The translations under genes and the position numbers were made by a program. Below the pieces are notes generated by a model. That model did not search any database, was not told the origin of the DNA, and worked only from the letters and a program-made list of their open reading frames with translations. From NCBI GenBank assembly GCA_040398465.1, contig JBBAUA010000013.1, forward strand, positions 11,503-75,502: a stretch of DNA of 64,000 nucleotides, read 5' to 3'. Below, piece by piece: positions 63,291 to 64,000 of the stretch (positions are counted from its first letter, which is position 1; the number at the start of each line of letters is the position of its first letter). This DNA comes from UBA7672 sp040398465. Lineage in GTDB: Bacteria; Pseudomonadota; Alphaproteobacteria; Caulobacterales; Hyphomonadaceae.

Positions 63291-64000
63291 GTGAGCAAGC
63301 TCTTCCTGGTGATCGCAACCGCGCTGCTGGTCGCTGGAGGATGCAGCCCGGGCAACGCTGCAGATGGCGGCGCGCCCGCCTCGAACGCCGCCGATCAATC
63401 CGTCCGCGCTAACGATGAATCCCCGGCGCAACCGCACGGCAACATCGCGACAGACCCGCGAGTTGAACCGGCAACGGATGCAGCCGCCGAAGACCTCCTT
63501 CAGGCGTGCCAAGGGCAACAGGCCGGTCCGGCGCCAGCGAACGAGAGGCCCCCAGTCAATGCCAAGGGCCTGTATGCGAACAAGGGAGCGTGCCGGGGGT
63601 GCTCAACCGGATGGTGGCATACGACTGAACCGGCGACGCTCTATGCCTCACCCGACCGGGAGGCTGCGCAGGTCATGTCCGTGCCTGCCGGCACGTGGCT
63701 CTACGCGCTCGAAACGGTCTCCCTGAACGCCCCGACCCGCGGCGTCGTCGTAAAGGCGGTCGGCAGGTTCAACCGATGCGACGCGGTGTACCACGTCTAC
63801 ACTGACTTTGAGGAAGGCGAGTCTTGGCACACCGTCTGGCGTCAAGGCGAGCTGCTCACCTACGAGGAAGGCGGTGACGCCGCCATTCAATGGACCGAGC
63901 CGCTGCCCTTCGTGGACCTGTACAAGGACGATGGCTGGTGGGTCCGCCTGCGCGGACGCAATGGCGAGGCGGGATGGGCCTGGGCCGCCGCTCGCGACTA
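63291..64000 (+). CDS. Lipoprotein with C-terminal SH3-like domain, cut by window edge
   Basis: An open frame from a GTG at 63291 to the right edge. It starts with a lipoprotein-like signal (FLVIATALLVAGGCS), then a long Ala/Pro-rich segment of low complexity (about residues 20-95), then a domain with CRGCSTGWWHTTEPATLYASPD, YALETVSLN, and WWVRLRGRNGEAGWAWAAARD, which resembles a bacterial SH3 (cell-wall-binding) repeat. The GTG is the best start available; no clear Shine-Dalgarno sequence is seen. The stop lies outside the window. Confidence 0.65.
   Translation, partial: MSKLFLVIATALLVAGGCSPGNAADGGAPASNAADQSVRANDESPAQPHGNIATDPRVEPATDAAAEDLLQACQGQQAGPAPANERPPVNAKGLYANKGACRGCSTGWWHTTEPATLYASPDREAAQVMSVPAGTWLYALETVSLNAPTRGVVVKAVGRFNRCDAVYHVYTDFEEGESWHTVWRQGELLTYEEGGDAAIQWTEPLPFVDLYKDDGWWVRLRGRNGEAGWAWAAARD

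Overview
The window reads as a GC-rich alphaproteobacterial chromosome, most likely Caulobacterales or Hyphomonadaceae. The support is the cobT/cobS, J-domain and bolA grouping, the aroK-aroB/xerD grouping, Caulobacter-type promoter elements (TTGACG with CTANAWC-like -10 boxes), a K+-independent H+-pyrophosphatase and many small lipoproteins. Almost all of it is core chromosome. I see no tRNA or rRNA gene, CRISPR array, transposase or prophage. Two runs of 100 N are scaffold joins between contigs that actually overlap. Both interrupted genes (polA and a membrane glycosyltransferase-like gene) become intact when the duplicated ends are merged.

Layout. 0-2.3 kb: leuA (cut by the left edge), preceded by a leucine-rich leader peptide and alternative RNA hairpins, then a VTT-family membrane protein. 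2.3-9.9 kb: glycerophosphodiesterase, H+-pyrophosphatase, EamA exporter, outer-membrane protein, DUF3617 protein, rhomboid protease, GNAT. 10-15.4 kb: an ilvB-x-y-ilvN-z-ilvC operon behind a branched-chain leader peptide and a terminator attenuator. 15.4-21.3 kb: miaA, serB, an HtrA protease and a hybrid histidine kinase. 21.5-29.3 kb: polA, a yeast-type cytosine deaminase, a LOG-family protein, a Tat-type dienelactone hydrolase and a DUF885 protein. 29.3-38.2 kb: cobT and cobS with unrelated small enzymes between them, then a J-domain protein and bolA. 38.3-43.9 kb: a LuxR-type regulator with an autoinducer-binding domain, aroK-aroB, a large Ala-rich exported protein and xerD. 43.9-50.3 kb: a glycosyltransferase coupled to thrS, yidD, a sigma-70-like factor, VOC proteins and a MarR-GNAT fusion. 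50.3-56 kb: a surface-glycan block (GT-C-like, GT8, GT2, polysaccharide deacetylase, acyltransferase 3). 56-61 kb: a cobalamin riboswitch and the coupled genes btuB-btuF-btuC-btuD. 61-64 kb: a redoxin-like/cytochrome c/PHM-like copper monooxygenase/EF-hand protein and a truncated SH3-like lipoprotein.

How the genes work together. Branched-chain amino-acid synthesis is controlled by ribosome-mediated attenuation at two separate places. The ilvB leader ends in a classical U-tailed terminator. The leuA leader has no U-tract, and its hairpins look able to hide the leuA ribosome-binding site instead. B12 supply is an uptake system under a translational riboswitch, while the cobaltochelatase partners CobS and CobT lie about 20 kb away with no CobN in view. 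Strand composition (G-rich on + to the left of about 21 kb, C-rich to the right, in genes of both orientations) suggests a replication-strand switch near polA.
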